In this document: positions 1 to 10,414 of the stretch, piece after piece
How positions within the stretch are numbered: the stretch's first letter is position 1
How the letters are laid out: every line of letters starts with the position of its first letter
Assembly: GCF_000012985.1 (NCBI RefSeq)
Contig: NC_007645.1
Coordinates: 310,001 to 374,000, forward strand
Length of the DNA stretch: 64,000 nt
Direction: 5' to 3'
DNA from: Hahella chejuensis KCTC 2396
GTDB lineage: Bacteria > Pseudomonadota > Gammaproteobacteria > Pseudomonadales > Oleiphilaceae
Notes under the pieces: model-generated
What the model was told of the DNA's origin: nothing
Database searches by the model: none
Seen by the model: the letters and a program-made list of their open reading frames with translations, nothing else
Translations under genes and position numbers: made by a program

Positions 1-322
1 TGCGTAGCGGCGCAGCGCTGCTTTCGCCGATAGCGAACCAGCGCACGCCCTGTGGCGCTTGCGGCCAGTAAGCGTCTATCAGTTCCAACAGCAGACGCGA
101 TGCATGTTTACTCACGCAGATCACATGAGTATAGCGATCCAGATCGAGGATGCAGTCTTTTATGGCTTGCGTTTCGGGCAAGGGCTCAATGGCGATGGCC
201 GGCAACACCCGAACTTCCGCGCTGTTTTGCTCCAACAGCGCGCGCAAGGAATCGTTTTCTCCCTGAGGGCGGGTCAACAGCACTCTGAGGCCGCTCAGCT
301 CCTGACTAAGAGTGGTTTCCAT
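1..322 (-). CDS. hemD: Uroporphyrinogen-III synthase, N-terminal part (cut by window edge)
   Basis: HemD cyclises hydroxymethylbilane to uroporphyrinogen III, the step after HemC in tetrapyrrole synthesis, in the cytosol. About 107 residues are visible, reading [19 protein letters not shown] at the start, which is the usual N-terminal LxVLVTRP strand of the family, and later VICVSKHA, typical of the first lobe. The frame stays open to the edge, so the C-terminal half lies outside the window. The ATG at 320-322 lies inside the last codons of hemC (17-base overlap), so the two are translationally coupled. Identification rests on the N-terminal motif plus the hemC neighbour; the family is poorly conserved, so context carries weight. 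Confidence 0.85.
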   Translation of the reverse strand, partial: METTLSQELSGLRVLLTRPQGENDSLRALLEQNSAEVRVLPAIAIEPLPETQAIKDCILDLDRYTHVICVSKHASRLLLELIDAYWPQAPQGVRWFAIGESSAAPLR

Positions 323-1241
323 ACACGGCTTCCAGAATTTTTCCTGCTCCTTGTTGCAATAGACGCTCGGCCAGCTCCGTGCCGAGGGCTTCCGCTGCGG
401 CGACAGGCCCTTCTACTTCATCCCGGAGCACTTGCGCGCCGTCCGGGCTGCCTACTAAGCCGCGTAATCTCATTTGGTCGCCAGTAATTTCCGCATAGCC
501 GGCGATGGGAACCTGACATCCCCCTTGCAGACGGTGATTCATGGCTCTTTCCGCTGACACCCGCGCAGTGGTTTCCGCATCCTGTAACTGTGCGATAAGC
601 GCCATAGCTTCAGGGTCGTCGAGACGGCATTCAATACCAAGCGCTCCCTGTCCGACGGCGGGCAAACTGACTTCCGGCGTCAGCTCTTCGCGGATGCGAC
701 CAGAAAAGCCCAGGCGTTTCAGCCCGGAGGCCGCGAGGATAATGGCGTCGAAGTCGCCGGCGTCGAGCTTGGCCAATCGTGTATTGACGTTGCCGCGCAG
801 AGACAGGATTTTCAGGTCTGGCCGCCGCTCGGACAGCTGGCACTGACGACGCAGGCTGGAGGTGCCCACGACAGCGCCTTCAGGCAGCTCATCCAGGCTG
901 GCGTACTGATTGCTGACAAAAGCGTCCATTGGAGTTTCCCGCTCCAGAATCGCCCCAAGGCCCAGTCCGGGGGGGAACTCCATCGGCACGTCTTTCATGG
1001 AGTGTACGGCGATATCGGCGCGTCCCTCCAGCATGGCTGTCTCCAGCTCCTTGACGAAGAGCCCTTTGCCGCCGACTTTGGCGAGTGGCGTATCGAGAAT
1101 GATATCGCCTTTGGTGGTTAATCCGAGCAATTCGACGGTCAATCCGGGGTGTAACGCTTCAAGGCGTTGCTTGACGTGCTCCGCCTGCCATAGCGCGAGC
1201 GCGCTTTGACGTGTGGCGATCACAAGGTGCTGTTTCGGCAT
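306..1241 (-). CDS. hemC: Porphobilinogen deaminase (hydroxymethylbilane synthase)
   Basis: HemC condenses four porphobilinogen molecules into hydroxymethylbilane in the cytosol. The 311-residue length is normal for the family. Visible signatures are the N-terminal [11 protein letters not shown], the catalytic Asp in HSMKDVP (D84), the substrate-binding [10 protein letters not shown] and RGNVNTRL, and the dipyrromethane-cofactor cysteine in QGGCQVP (C242). It lies upstream of and overlaps hemD. The AlgR regulator gene follows on the same strand about 120 bases upstream, the order known in Pseudomonas. The ATG start at 1241 gives the canonical N terminus. Confidence 0.97.
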   Translation of the reverse strand: MPKQHLVIATRQSALALWQAEHVKQRLEALHPGLTVELLGLTTKGDIILDTPLAKVGGKGLFVKELETAMLEGRADIAVHSMKDVPMEFPPGLGLGAILERETPMDAFVSNQYASLDELPEGAVVGTSSLRRQCQLSERRPDLKILSLRGNVNTRLAKLDAGDFDAIILAASGLKRLGFSGRIREELTPEVSLPAVGQGALGIECRLDDPEAMALIAQLQDAETTARVSAERAMNHRLQGGCQVPIAGYAEITGDQMRLRGLVGSPDGAQVLRDEVEGPVAAAEALGTELAERLLQQGAGKILEAVYGNHS

Positions 1242-1361
1242 AGTTTAAAATTGCGCTAATTGTGTCGTATCCGGCGAAAAAGTCAGTTGAAATTACACGT
1301 AAATCCAACCGCAGGCGCTAGCATACTCATTTTCCCGCCGCTTGTCTTTGCCGGAGGTCGA

Positions 1362-2102
1362 TCAGGTCGGCTGCGCCAGAAATTGTTTGACCTCTGTCAC
1401 CAGACGCCGGCTGACTGGAAGCGCCTCTCTGACGCCCCGCAGGCGCACCTCGTAATGGCCGTCGTGGCGACGTTGCAGTATTTCTATGTAGTGGCGGTTG
1501 ATCAGCGTATTGCGATGGATGCGCAGAAAATGAGGATGTAAAGCCTGTTCCAGCTCTTTCAATGGTTGATCGCTGAGCGTCTCTCCCTGAGCATGAAATA
1601 CCGTCACGTACTTGTGTTCTGCTTGCAAGTAAAGGATGTCGCTGATTTTAATGCGTTCCATTCCTCGACTGCTGCGGCACACCACCACCGCCGGCGCCTC
1701 GTCCTGCCCGTTGATCTCTTGCTTCAGGCTTTGCAGCTGGGCGCGATTCACTTGCGTGACGTTTTGCAGGGCGCGCATCAGGTCTTCGCGACGGATGGGT
1801 TTGAGCAGATAGTCCTGGGCGCGCACCCGGAACGCCTGGATGGCGTATTCATCGTAGGCGGTGGTGAAGATCACGGCGGGCGGTTGGGGATGTTGCGCCA
1901 GCTCCGCCGCCACTTCCAAACCGTCCTTGCCGGGCATGCGGATATCAAGCAGGACGATATCCGGCGAGTGGAGGCGGATGCGTTCAAGGGCTTCATCCCC
2001 GCCGGAGGCTTCCGCGCAGACCTCATAGTGTGTGTCCAGCAGCAATCGTTTCAGGCGTTCTCTAGCCAGGGGCTCGTCGTCGACGATGATCACTTTCGTC
2101 AT
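1362..2102 (-). CDS. algR: LytTR-family response regulator, AlgR type
   Basis: This is a DNA-binding response regulator of the AlgR/LytTR class. The receiver domain fills residues 1-120, with the acidic pair D8/D9, phospho-acceptor D53 in VLLDIRMPG and the conserved lysine K101 in YLLKPIR. A LytTR DNA-binding domain follows at about residues 140-243 (LYLQAEHKYVTVFH, FLRIHRNTLIN). In Pseudomonas the equivalent gene, next to hemC and argH, controls alginate, type IV pilus and twitching functions; whether the same targets apply here is inference. The sensor gene lies 40 bases upstream on the same strand, so the pair is probably co-transcribed. Confidence 0.93.
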   Translation of the reverse strand: MTKVIIVDDEPLARERLKRLLLDTHYEVCAEASGGDEALERIRLHSPDIVLLDIRMPGKDGLEVAAELAQHPQPPAVIFTTAYDEYAIQAFRVRAQDYLLKPIRREDLMRALQNVTQVNRAQLQSLKQEINGQDEAPAVVVCRSSRGMERIKISDILYLQAEHKYVTVFHAQGETLSDQPLKELEQALHPHFLRIHRNTLINRHYIEILQRRHDGHYEVRLRGVREALPVSRRLVTEVKQFLAQPT

Positions 2103-2142
2103 ATCGCATTCATGTATTCAAAGAGTTGCATGTTATAGCCGC

Positions 2143-3195
2143 TCACCCTTTTTTATGTAAAGGCGCGCGCATGGTGGCGGTGAAGCGGCCGTCCATCTGA
2201 CTGGTTTTCAGCACCGCCTGATCGCCGAAAAACGCCTGCAGACGACTGCGTATGTTTTGCATGGCGATGCGATTGCCTTTATGTCCCTGGCTGGGATCGC
2301 CGTTATGGACGGGATTACTGATCAATACATACAGCCAGGACCCTTGTTCGTAGGCGGTGATGGTGATGAGCCCGCCTTCCGCTGAGGGTTGCACGCCATG
2401 ATAAACCGCGTTTTCCACCAAAGGTTGAATGCTCAGCGGGGGCACTCGCGCGGCGTCGGAGATATTACGCATGTCCCATTTTACTGTGAGTCGATCGCCC
2501 AGCCGCAGTTGCTCAATGCGCAGATAACGCTCACATAGCGCCAGTTCCTCTTTGAGCGGCGCCAGGGATGAAGACTCTTTTAGCGCGGCCCGAAACAGCT
2601 CGGCCAAATCCAGCACGGCTTCTTCCGCCTCGTTGGGATTTATCGGAATCAGACCTGCGATGGAGTTCATGCTGTTGAACAGAAAGTGCGGACGGATTCT
2701 CGCCTGCAAGGCCTGCACTCTGGACTCCAGTTCGGATTTCTGCTGCAAGTGCCAGAGGTGCTGGAGATAGAAGTAACGCAGAATGATCCCGGTTAAGATG
2801 GCGCTGATCGCCACCGCCTGCACCACGAACCAGAAGCCTGATCCGGGCTCCTCCAGCGCGCCTTTGCGGAAGAGGGCGTTAGCGAGTATGGCGTAGATCA
2901 GCGTAATCGCCGGCGCTATAAGGTAAGCAACCAGGGCCTGGCGGGACATGCTCCAGCCTGCGCCGAGTATGCGCAGACGACACAGAATCAGCGCGCTGGT
3001 CAGCACCACCCATAGCATGAAGAGCGAGGTGAGCGCGAAATAATCCCAGTCGAAATGACCGGGCCCTGCATAGATAAGCGTAAACAACAGCGCGCAAAGC
3101 CCCGTGGCGATCACCATCAAGAGGACCGCCTGAACATTGCAAAGCTCTGGTAAAAACACCCCTGGAGGGGACGAAGACTTGGGGGACTGCTCCAT
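2143..3195 (-). CDS. algZ: Sensor histidine kinase, AlgZ/FimS type (LytS-like)
   Basis: Likely partner of the adjacent AlgR. The N-terminal half holds about four membrane segments (roughly residues 22-42, 52-74, 89-108 and 123-141). It is followed by the PF06580-type kinase region with the characteristic histidine motif RPHFLFNSMNS (H170) and an ATPase domain with the N-box PLVENAVYHG. The ATG at 3195 is chosen, giving 350 residues; the frame extends to an ATG at 3252, but that part would overlap the argH promoter region and lacks family resemblance. It is divergent from argH, as in Pseudomonas. No clear ribosome binding site decides the start. Confidence 0.9.
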   Translation of the reverse strand: MEQSPKSSSPPGVFLPELCNVQAVLLMVIATGLCALLFTLIYAGPGHFDWDYFALTSLFMLWVVLTSALILCRLRILGAGWSMSRQALVAYLIAPAITLIYAILANALFRKGALEEPGSGFWFVVQAVAISAILTGIILRYFYLQHLWHLQQKSELESRVQALQARIRPHFLFNSMNSIAGLIPINPNEAEEAVLDLAELFRAALKESSSLAPLKEELALCERYLRIEQLRLGDRLTVKWDMRNISDAARVPPLSIQPLVENAVYHGVQPSAEGGLITITAYEQGSWLYVLISNPVHNGDPSQGHKGNRIAMQNIRSRLQAFFGDQAVLKTSQMDGRFTATMRAPLHKKG

Positions 3196-3275
3196 TTTTA
3201 TGCCGTCAAACCTGGTTGGCGAATACAAACGCCCCGCCCCTTCGCCTTGCATGTCTACAGAGCGCGGGAAACTGT

Positions 3276-3281
3276 TATAAT
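3276..3281 (+). promoter_or_regulatory. Candidate -10 box for argH
   Basis: A perfect TATAAT lies about 90 bases upstream of the argH start, in the divergent algZ-argH gap. No good -35 hexamer was found at 16-18 bases, so this is only a candidate. Confidence 0.3.
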
Positions 3282-3367
3282 CGCGGGCCTTTACCTATCA
3301 TGCCACAGGTTGGGCATGGGTTCCGTGCGCTTCGATTCATTTCCAAGTATGAGGCAACTTGACCATC

Positions 3368-4774
3368 ATGACAAAGCAGGACACTACCGATAAGCTCTGG
3401 GGCGGCCGCTTCACAGAAGCCACCGACGCCTTCGTAGAACGTTTCACGGCCTCCGTGGATTTTGACAGGCGCATGTATCATCACGACATCCGCGGCTCCA
3501 TCGCTCACGCTACGATGCTGGCCAAAGTCGGGGTGCTGACTGAAGAAGAGCGCGACCAGATCATCAATGGGTTGCGCGAAATTGAAGCGGAAATCGAAGC
3601 CGGCGCTTTTGAGTGGTCGGTCAAGCTGGAAGACGTGCACATGAACATCGAGGCGCGCCTGACCCAGAAAATAGGCATTACCGGTAAAAAACTGCATACC
3701 GGACGTTCGCGCAATGACCAGGTAGCGACGGATATTCGTCTTTATCTGCGCGACGAAGTCGATGTCATCGCCGCTGAGCTGTTGCGTTTGATCGCCGCCC
3801 TGGCGGATCTGGCCGAACGTGAGGCGGACGCCATTATGCCTGGCTTCACTCACTTACAGACTGCGCAACCGGTGACGTTCGGCCACCACATGCTGGCCTG
3901 GGCGGAAATGCTGAAACGCGACTTCAGCCGCCTGGCGGACTGTCGCGAGCGTTTCAACGTATCTCCCTTGGGCGCGGCTGCGCTGGCGGGCACCACTTAT
4001 TCCATCGATCGTCAGTACACCAGCGAACTGCTGGGCTTCAACGGGCCGGCGGAGAACTCCCTGGATGCGGTCAGCGATCGCGATTTCGCTATTGAGTTCT
4101 GCAGCTTCGCCAGTTTGTTGATGATGCATCTGTCTCGTTTCTCTGAGGAGTTGGTGCTGTGGACTTCCGCCCAGTTCAACTTCATCAATCTGCCGGACCG
4201 TTTCTGCACAGGCTCCTCCATCATGCCGCAGAAGAAAAATCCGGATGTGCCAGAGCTGATTCGCGGTAAGAGCGGTCGTGTCAGCGGTCATCTCATCAGT
4301 CTGCTGATGTTGATGAAAAGCCAGCCGCTGGCTTACAACAAAGACAACCAGGAAGACAAAGAGCCGCTGTTCGACGCCATCGATACGGTCAAAGGCTGTC
4401 TGAAAGCCTATGGCGATATGATGCCGGCGGTGTCGGTCAATCGTGACGCCATGGCGGAATCGGCGCGTCGCGGTTTTTCCACTGCAACGGATCTGGCGGA
4501 TTATCTTGTGCGCAAAGGTTTGCCATTCCGCGACGCCCATGAAGTGGTCGGCAAGGCGGTGGCGCTGGGCGTATCCAGCGGCAGAGACCTGAGCGAAATG
4601 AGCCTGGAGGAGTTGCGCGAGTTCAGTGCGGACATTGAGGTGGATGTGTTCGAGGTACTGACGTTAGAAGGTTCCGTCAATGCTCGTAATCACATTGGCG
4701 GTACGGCGCCGGAACAGGTGCGCGCCGCTGTGGTCCGTACTCGGGAATGGCTCAAACGCAACACTGAGATGTAA
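3368..4774 (+). CDS. argH: Argininosuccinate lyase
   Basis: ArgH splits argininosuccinate into arginine and fumarate, the last step of arginine synthesis. The protein (468 residues from ATG 3368) has the fumarase/aspartase-superfamily signature [11 protein letters not shown] near residues 282-292, the [13 protein letters not shown] region and [10 protein letters not shown]. The frame also allows a TTG at 3359, nine bases upstream; the ATG is preferred, though the GAGG at 3350-3353 is a little far from it. A terminator-like hairpin follows, so argH is probably transcribed alone from the divergent promoter region shared with algZ. Confidence 0.97.
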   Translation: MTKQDTTDKLWGGRFTEATDAFVERFTASVDFDRRMYHHDIRGSIAHATMLAKVGVLTEEERDQIINGLREIEAEIEAGAFEWSVKLEDVHMNIEARLTQKIGITGKKLHTGRSRNDQVATDIRLYLRDEVDVIAAELLRLIAALADLAEREADAIMPGFTHLQTAQPVTFGHHMLAWAEMLKRDFSRLADCRERFNVSPLGAAALAGTTYSIDRQYTSELLGFNGPAENSLDAVSDRDFAIEFCSFASLLMMHLSRFSEELVLWTSAQFNFINLPDRFCTGSSIMPQKKNPDVPELIRGKSGRVSGHLISLLMLMKSQPLAYNKDNQEDKEPLFDAIDTVKGCLKAYGDMMPAVSVNRDAMAESARRGFSTATDLADYLVRKGLPFRDAHEVVGKAVALGVSSGRDLSEMSLEELREFSADIEVDVFEVLTLEGSVNARNHIGGTAPEQVRAAVVRTREWLKRNTEM

Positions 4775-4799
4775 ATCTCCCGCGTTTTATCGCAGTTTC

Positions 4800-4830
4800 G
4801 CCCGGGCGGTCTAACCGACCCGGGCCTTTA
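4800..4830 (+). terminator. Terminator-like hairpin after argH
   Basis: A GC-rich stem (GCCCGGGCGGT against ACCGaCCCGGGC, one bulged A, three-base loop) starts about 25 bases past the argH stop. It is followed by a short, interrupted T-rich stretch. This is a moderately convincing intrinsic terminator. Confidence 0.6.
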
Positions 4831-4896
4831 CATTCCTTTGCCTAATAAATACCGACCGTCGCAAACGCAACGCGCCGCCCCCGCTATACTCTATGC

Positions 4897-7812
4897 ATGA
4901 GTTACCGGCGCAGCTTAAATCCCGATTACACCGAAGGCGTGGACCGTAAAGTCCTGAAAACGCTATGTCAGCGTTTCATTACTTTGGTGGAACATCGTTT
5001 ACAACGCACCCGCCTGGCGTTGACGCCACGGCAGCAGGTTGTGTTGGAGCTATTGCCGCTGCTTTTTCATGTCAATCACCCTTTGTTGCCTGGCTATGTT
5101 TCCCGCACCACGCCCCATCGACTGGTTAACTATGAGCCGGACAAGAACGTCGTCGCGCAGGCGCAGCGTCTCAGCCGCTCTTTTAATTACCGGGAGCCGG
5201 CGCGCCATCATGGAGATATCGCCAGCCTCTATTTAATGGGCAGCACGGGCTCGATCGCCCATTCCGGGGGCAGCGATTTTGATGTTTGGCTTTGCCATCG
5301 ACCTGATCTGGACGCAATGGCGTTAATGGAGCTGCAGCGCAAAGCGGACCTGGTGTGCCAATGGGCGATGGAGATGGGCTCGGAGATGCACATCTTCCTG
5401 ATGGACGCGGAGGCGTTTCGCAGCGGCCGTCATGACGCCGCCGCCGACTCTGAAGATTGCGGCACCGCCCAGCATTATTTGTTACTGGATGAGTTTTACC
5501 GAACCGGAATCTGGTTGGGCGGCGCCTACCCTCTGTGGTGGTTGATTCCGCCCGACCAGGAAGCGAGCTATGCTGATCTGGCGGAACTATTGCTGGAAAA
5601 GCGATTCATCAAGCCCAAGGACTATATCGACTTTGGCGGCTGCGCCCGGATTCCTTCCAACGAATTTGTCGGCGCCGGCATGTGGCAGCTGTATAAAGGC
5701 ATCGACTCTCCTTATAAGTCGGTGCTTAAACTGATGCTGGTGGAGTCCTACGCGAAGGAGGAGGATACGCTGCCCAATCTCAGTCTGGCGTATAAGCAGG
5801 CCATCTTCGCAGACAGGCTTGATCCCGATGAGCTGGACCCCTACGTCATGGTCTATCGGCGTCTTGAACAGTCCTTGCAATCCCGGCGCGAACAAGGACG
5901 TCTGGAACTGGTGCGACGTAGCTTCTACTTGAAAATTGGCGAGCGCCTGTCGGTTTTCGTTCCAGAAAGAGAAAAGTCCTGGCGTCGCAAAGTCATGGAA
6001 AAGCTGACTCATGAATGGGAGTGGTCAGAGCGGGAATTGCGTTACCTGGATGGCCGCAGCGCATGGAAAGTGGATCAGGTGATTCAGGAGAAACGCGCAG
6101 TGGTCAATGAACTCACCGGCTGTTACCGGTTCCTGTCCTCCTATGCGAGGGAGAAGGGGTTAGCGGCGGCGATCAGCGCCCGCGATATTAACTTGCTGGG
6201 CCGTAAGCTCTATGCGGCATTCCAGCGTAAGGCCGGCAAAGTTGAGATGATCAACCCCGGCATTGCCCCGAATCTGTCGGAGGATAATCTGGCGTTTCAT
6301 CATCTCAGCAGCCAGGCCATCGGCGCCGCTGGCAACGGTTGGCTGTTGTATCGAAATCTGTCCAACCCTATGGACGCGGCTTTCAATCCCGCGGTCAAAC
6401 GCTCAAACAGCCTCATTGAGTTGCTGGTCTGGGCGTATTGCAATGGCCTGTTGGACCGTAGCACCAGCGTTAGCCTGGCCTCAGGAGAAAGCCACGCCAG
6501 TCAATATGAGTTGCAACAAATCATTTCCAGTTTGCGTTCGCTGATAAGCCTGCCGTTGCCGGCCGTGACGCAACAGGATTATCGCGCCAAAGCCAGACTG
6601 CGGGCGACCCTGGTCTATGTGAACGTCGGCGTCGACCCTATGGCGGATCTGAGTCGCCGCGGTCTGCACAAGCTCAGCAACCGCAATGATGCGCTGGGCT
6701 ACGCTTCCGAGCGCGCCAATCTGGTGGTGACGCTGGATCAGGTCATCATCAACAGTTGGAATGAGGTGATGGTGCAGCGTTATGAGTCCGGCGACACCCT
6801 GGTGCAGTGCCTGAAAAACTACCTTGCCGCGCTGGCCGAAAGCGAGCAGTTCGGCGAAGGGCTGCCGCAACTGTCCGTGCTCTGTTATTGCCCTACTCGG
6901 GCGGGGGCGATCGCGCAGCGGGTCAACCAGTTGTTTCAGCAAGTGGTGTTCTGCTATTTCAGCGACAAAGAGCGTGCGCGCAGCCGCTATATTCTGCAGA
7001 TGGAAGACCGTTACTTCGTGCTGCAGTTTGTCGATGATCAACCCCGTTTCACGGCTTTGGAGGACTACGTCGGGTTATGTGAATTTCTGGCGCAGCCGCA
7101 AAAACATTACAGCTCGATTGTCGTGGATGACTACGCATTGAGCGAAGATGTGCTGCGCGCGGTGTTCGCCCGTATGCGTCCCCATGCGGTGCAGGTGTTT
7201 TATCTGAATCAGGGGCGCATTACCGATATCTACGTGATTGACGAGAAAGGCTCGCTGTTGGTTTATCGGGAAACAGGTTCTGACATCAATGTGCTGTTGG
7301 GATCATTGAAGCAATTTCTGCTGGGGGTGCAGGAACGCAAGCAGATGCATGACTCCCTGGCGGACGATGGCGCCGGATTCCTTGAAGTGGAATTCTATCA
7401 ACTACAGCCGGGGAAACCGGAATACCGGACTGAAAAACGGGATATCAGTCTGCATAAAGGGTTTGGCGATTACGTGGAAATACAGGCGATCGGCGCTTAT
7501 GAGAATGGTCGCGAACTGGATTTCAACCTCTACTGTGAGCACAAAGAATTCACGGTGCTGGAGCATGGAGGACGGGTAGCGGCGGCGCTGGCGCATTATT
7601 TAAGCAGCCGCTTTCGTAACAGCGCCGCATTGCCAGGATATATCATCGATCTCAGCTTGCCTCACGATCTGGAGCGTGAGGAATATCAGAGCCATCTGCA
7701 AACCACTCAGTATCTGCAATATAAAGCGGTGCTGGAGCGCGAGATACGCGCGGCCCGCACTGACGGCGGCGCGGCGGCGTTGCCCAATATGAATCCCGCC
7801 GCGGCCAGGTAA
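4897..7812 (+). CDS. cyaA: Class I adenylate cyclase
   Basis: Makes cyclic AMP from ATP and supplies the CRP/Vfr type of global regulator. The 971-residue length and sequence fit the enterobacterial/pseudomonad class I family. The N-terminal nucleotidyltransferase-like catalytic domain is visible with MGSTGSIAHSGGSDFDVW near residues 114-131, including the paired acidic residues D127 and D129. The C-terminal half (to residue 971) is the long regulatory region of the family. The gene stands alone between argH and lptM, the same neighbourhood as in Pseudomonas. The ATG at 4897 begins MSYRRSLNPD and is plausible; no strong ribosome binding site precedes it. Confidence 0.96.
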   Translation: MSYRRSLNPDYTEGVDRKVLKTLCQRFITLVEHRLQRTRLALTPRQQVVLELLPLLFHVNHPLLPGYVSRTTPHRLVNYEPDKNVVAQAQRLSRSFNYREPARHHGDIASLYLMGSTGSIAHSGGSDFDVWLCHRPDLDAMALMELQRKADLVCQWAMEMGSEMHIFLMDAEAFRSGRHDAAADSEDCGTAQHYLLLDEFYRTGIWLGGAYPLWWLIPPDQEASYADLAELLLEKRFIKPKDYIDFGGCARIPSNEFVGAGMWQLYKGIDSPYKSVLKLMLVESYAKEEDTLPNLSLAYKQAIFADRLDPDELDPYVMVYRRLEQSLQSRREQGRLELVRRSFYLKIGERLSVFVPEREKSWRRKVMEKLTHEWEWSERELRYLDGRSAWKVDQVIQEKRAVVNELTGCYRFLSSYAREKGLAAAISARDINLLGRKLYAAFQRKAGKVEMINPGIAPNLSEDNLAFHHLSSQAIGAAGNGWLLYRNLSNPMDAAFNPAVKRSNSLIELLVWAYCNGLLDRSTSVSLASGESHASQYELQQIISSLRSLISLPLPAVTQQDYRAKARLRATLVYVNVGVDPMADLSRRGLHKLSNRNDALGYASERANLVVTLDQVIINSWNEVMVQRYESGDTLVQCLKNYLAALAESEQFGEGLPQLSVLCYCPTRAGAIAQRVNQLFQQVVFCYFSDKERARSRYILQMEDRYFVLQFVDDQPRFTALEDYVGLCEFLAQPQKHYSSIVVDDYALSEDVLRAVFARMRPHAVQVFYLNQGRITDIYVIDEKGSLLVYRETGSDINVLLGSLKQFLLGVQERKQMHDSLADDGAGFLEVEFYQLQPGKPEYRTEKRDISLHKGFGDYVEIQAIGAYENGRELDFNLYCEHKEFTVLEHGGRVAAALAHYLSSRFRNSAALPGYIIDLSLPHDLEREEYQSHLQTTQYLQYKAVLEREIRAARTDGGAAALPNMNPAAAR

Positions 7813-7956
7813 GCGGCGCAGGCGGGTTTTGCTACAGTGTTATTTATTTTCCTCGCAACGCTGCCGCCCGGCGGCGGTTCTATTGTGTTCAGGACTGTTT
7901 CTATTGTGTTACTGCGCCGTTATACTGGCGGAATTTGATTAATTCCGGGATGGGTT

Positions 7957-8103
7957 ATGCGCGCAATCGGCGTGATCTTGTTGGTATACGCTTCTACTTG
8001 GTTAATGTCCTGCGGTCAGAAAGGTCCTTTGCAACTACCTGACCAACAGACATGGCGGAGCGGGGACGTCCGCATTGAGTTGAAAGCGCCGTCGGGGTAT
8101 TGA
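7957..8103 (+). CDS. lptM: LptM-type small lipoprotein (YifL/LppL)
   Basis: A 48-residue lipoprotein gene. Residues 1-18 form a hydrophobic signal peptide ending at the lipobox LMSC, with C19 followed by GQKGPLQLP, the hallmark of the LptM (formerly YifL) family. In E. coli LptM helps the LptD/LptE lipopolysaccharide translocon mature in the outer membrane; the same role here is inferred from the family. The gene sits directly upstream of lysA-dapF, its usual place in gammaproteobacteria. The ATG at 7957 is the only start in this frame giving a signal peptide. Confidence 0.88.
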   Translation: MRAIGVILLVYASTWLMSCGQKGPLQLPDQQTWRSGDVRIELKAPSGY

Positions 8104-8179
8104 CCCTGATCAGGATCAGGTCCGGCCGCTGCGTCGTCAGGGGCCAGAGCGACACCCGTTCCGCAGCTTGAGTTGACCT

Positions 8180-9451
8180 ATGGACCACTTTGAATATCGC
8201 AATCATCAGCTCTTCGCTGAAGACCTTTCCGTTCAGGAAATCGCCGAGCATTACGGCACGCCTTGCTATATCTACTCCCGGGCCACGCTGGAAAGGCATC
8301 TGAAAGCCTATCAGACTGCGATGGACGGCTACCCCCACATGATCTGCTACGCCGTCAAAGCAAACTCCAATCTTGCAGTGTTGAATGTCCTGGCGCGACT
8401 GGGCGCGGGTTTCGACATCGTTTCTGTGGGAGAAATGGAGCGGGTGTTGGCGGCGGGCGGCAAGCCGGAGCGAATTGTGTTCTCCGGCGTTGGCAAGCTG
8501 GAGCATGAAATGCGTCGCGCGCTGGAAGTCGGCGTGCATTGCTTCAATGTGGAGTCCGCGCCTGAGCTGGAAAGATTGCAGCAGGTCGCCGCGGATATGG
8601 GCAAAAAAGCGCCAATCTCCATTCGCGTCAATCCGGATGTGGACCCGCAAACGCATCCCTACATCTCCACCGGACTTAAAGAAAACAAGTTTGGCGTCAG
8701 CATTGATGAAGCGCTGGAGCTGTATCACTCCGCCGCCGTGTCGCCGCACTTGGACGTTATCGGTATTGACTGCCATATTGGTTCGCAACTGACTCAGATA
8801 AGCCCGTTCCTGGATGCGCTGGAGCGCGTGCTGAACATCATCGAGACTTTGCGCAACGAAGGTATTCGCCTCAAGCATTTGGATCTGGGCGGCGGCCTGG
8901 GCGTCACCTATAACCAGGAAACGCCTCCGCACCCCAACGAGTACGCCCGCGCCGTCATGGAGCGCCTGAAGGGCAGCGGCCTGACGCTGGTGCTGGAGCC
9001 GGGGCGTTCTATCGCCGCCAATGCTGGCCTGATGGTCACCCGCGTAGAGTACCTGAAGCATAACGGCCACAAAGACTTCGCCATCGTCGACGCGGCGATG
9101 AACGACCTGATCCGCCCATCTCTGTACGGCGCCTGGCAGAATATCGTGCCGGTGAGGCAGCACAGCGAAGGCAAAGAAGCGCGTTATGATATTGTCGGGC
9201 CGGTATGCGAAACTGGCGACTTCATTGGTAAAGAGCGTCTTTTGAACCTGAAGCCGGGGGATCTGCTGGCGGTGCGTTCCGCAGGAGCCTATGGTTTCGT
9301 CATGAGTTCCAACTACAACTCTCGCGGTCGCGCCGCAGAGGTGATGGTGGATGGCGACAAGCATTACCTTGTGCGTCGTCGTGAAACTATCGAAGAGTTG
9401 TTCGCGGGAGAGTGCGCGCTGCCGGAGAGCGCTTCGGTAAAACCTGCATAA
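8180..9451 (+). CDS. lysA: Diaminopimelate decarboxylase
   Basis: Converts meso-diaminopimelate to lysine, using pyridoxal phosphate. The 423-residue protein shows the PLP lysine in CYAVKANSN (K60), the IDCHIGSQLT strand, the glycine loop DLGGGLGV, LEPGRSIAANAG for phosphate binding, and GPVCETGDF, whose cysteine and glutamate complete the active site of the partner subunit. It begins an operon-like run with dapF 12 bases downstream, pairing lysine synthesis with the epimerase that makes its substrate. Length and motifs are normal for the family. Confidence 0.98.
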   Translation: MDHFEYRNHQLFAEDLSVQEIAEHYGTPCYIYSRATLERHLKAYQTAMDGYPHMICYAVKANSNLAVLNVLARLGAGFDIVSVGEMERVLAAGGKPERIVFSGVGKLEHEMRRALEVGVHCFNVESAPELERLQQVAADMGKKAPISIRVNPDVDPQTHPYISTGLKENKFGVSIDEALELYHSAAVSPHLDVIGIDCHIGSQLTQISPFLDALERVLNIIETLRNEGIRLKHLDLGGGLGVTYNQETPPHPNEYARAVMERLKGSGLTLVLEPGRSIAANAGLMVTRVEYLKHNGHKDFAIVDAAMNDLIRPSLYGAWQNIVPVRQHSEGKEARYDIVGPVCETGDFIGKERLLNLKPGDLLAVRSAGAYGFVMSSNYNSRGRAAEVMVDGDKHYLVRRRETIEELFAGECALPESASVKPA

Positions 9452-9463
9452 AAGTGAGCTGAA

Positions 9464-10294
9464 ATGTTAATAAAGTTCACCAAAATGCATGGTTTGGGCA
9501 ACGACTTCATGGTTGTCGATCTCATCTCCCAGCATGCGCACTTTCGTCCGGAACAAGTACGCAGACTGGCTGATCGCAACTTTGGCGTAGGCTTCGATCA
9601 GTTGCTGATCGTCGAACCGCCAGGACGCCCCGATGCGGATTTCAGATACCGGATTTTCAATGCCGATGGCTCGGAAGTGGAGCAGTGCGGCAATGGCGCA
9701 CGTTGTTTTGCGCGCTTTGTTAAAGAAAACCGTCTGACCAACAAGAAAAACATCCGTGTGGAGACCAAAAAGGGAATTATCGAACTGATCGTCAACAAGG
9801 ATGGTTTGGTGACCGTGGATATGGGCGCGCCCAGACTGGCTCCGGCGGATATTCCTTTTGTCGCCGAGACGCAGGAGGCGATTTATCCGATTGAAGTCAA
9901 CGGCGTAATGTATGAAATCAGCGCGGTTTCCATGGGTAATCCGCATGGCGTATTGGTGGTGGATGACGTTAACAAAGCCCCAGTGCATAAACTGGGTAAA
10001 GCGTTGGAAAATCACCCTCGCTTTCCAGAACGCGCCAATATTGGATTTTTACAGGTGGTTCACCGCCGCTTTGCTAAGCTTAGAGTGTTCGAGAGAGGCG
10101 CGGGAGAAACCCTGGCCTGCGGTACCGGCGCCTGTGCGGCGGTGGTGGCGGGCAGGCTGCGCGGCCTGTTGGATCGCAAGGTGGAAATCAAGCTGCCGGG
10201 CGGCAACCTCAAGATAAGCTGGGAAGGCGAAGGCCACCCGGTCATGATGACAGGGCCGGCGGTGCGCGTTTTTGACGGTCAGGTAAGGATATAA
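9464..10294 (+). CDS. dapF: Diaminopimelate epimerase
   Basis: Interconverts LL- and meso-diaminopimelate for peptidoglycan and lysine synthesis. The two catalytic cysteines are visible: C75 in EQCGNGARC and C219 in [10 protein letters not shown]. The N-terminal KMHGLGNDF and SMGNPHGV are family signatures. At 276 residues it has normal length. It follows lysA by 12 bases and is surely co-transcribed; a 120-base gap then separates it from the DUF484 gene. Confidence 0.98.
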   Translation: MLIKFTKMHGLGNDFMVVDLISQHAHFRPEQVRRLADRNFGVGFDQLLIVEPPGRPDADFRYRIFNADGSEVEQCGNGARCFARFVKENRLTNKKNIRVETKKGIIELIVNKDGLVTVDMGAPRLAPADIPFVAETQEAIYPIEVNGVMYEISAVSMGNPHGVLVVDDVNKAPVHKLGKALENHPRFPERANIGFLQVVHRRFAKLRVFERGAGETLACGTGACAAVVAGRLRGLLDRKVEIKLPGGNLKISWEGEGHPVMMTGPAVRVFDGQVRI

Positions 10295-10414
10295 CTCGGC
10301 AGGGATACTGACAGGAATAAAATAGACGGACTATTAATACAAACGTCAGGCATACAACCGGAACTCACAAGCCCTGATGGGCGCTTAAGTAGAGTTCCGG
10401 CAGTGGAGTGGTGA

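Noticed and set aside
59-487. 142-codon plus-strand open frame
   Set aside because: Antisense to hemD and the end of hemC; both real genes are supported by motifs.
7994-9364. 456-codon minus-strand open frame
   Set aside because: Fully antisense to lysA, whose motifs are complete; no family resemblance and composition of a shadow frame.
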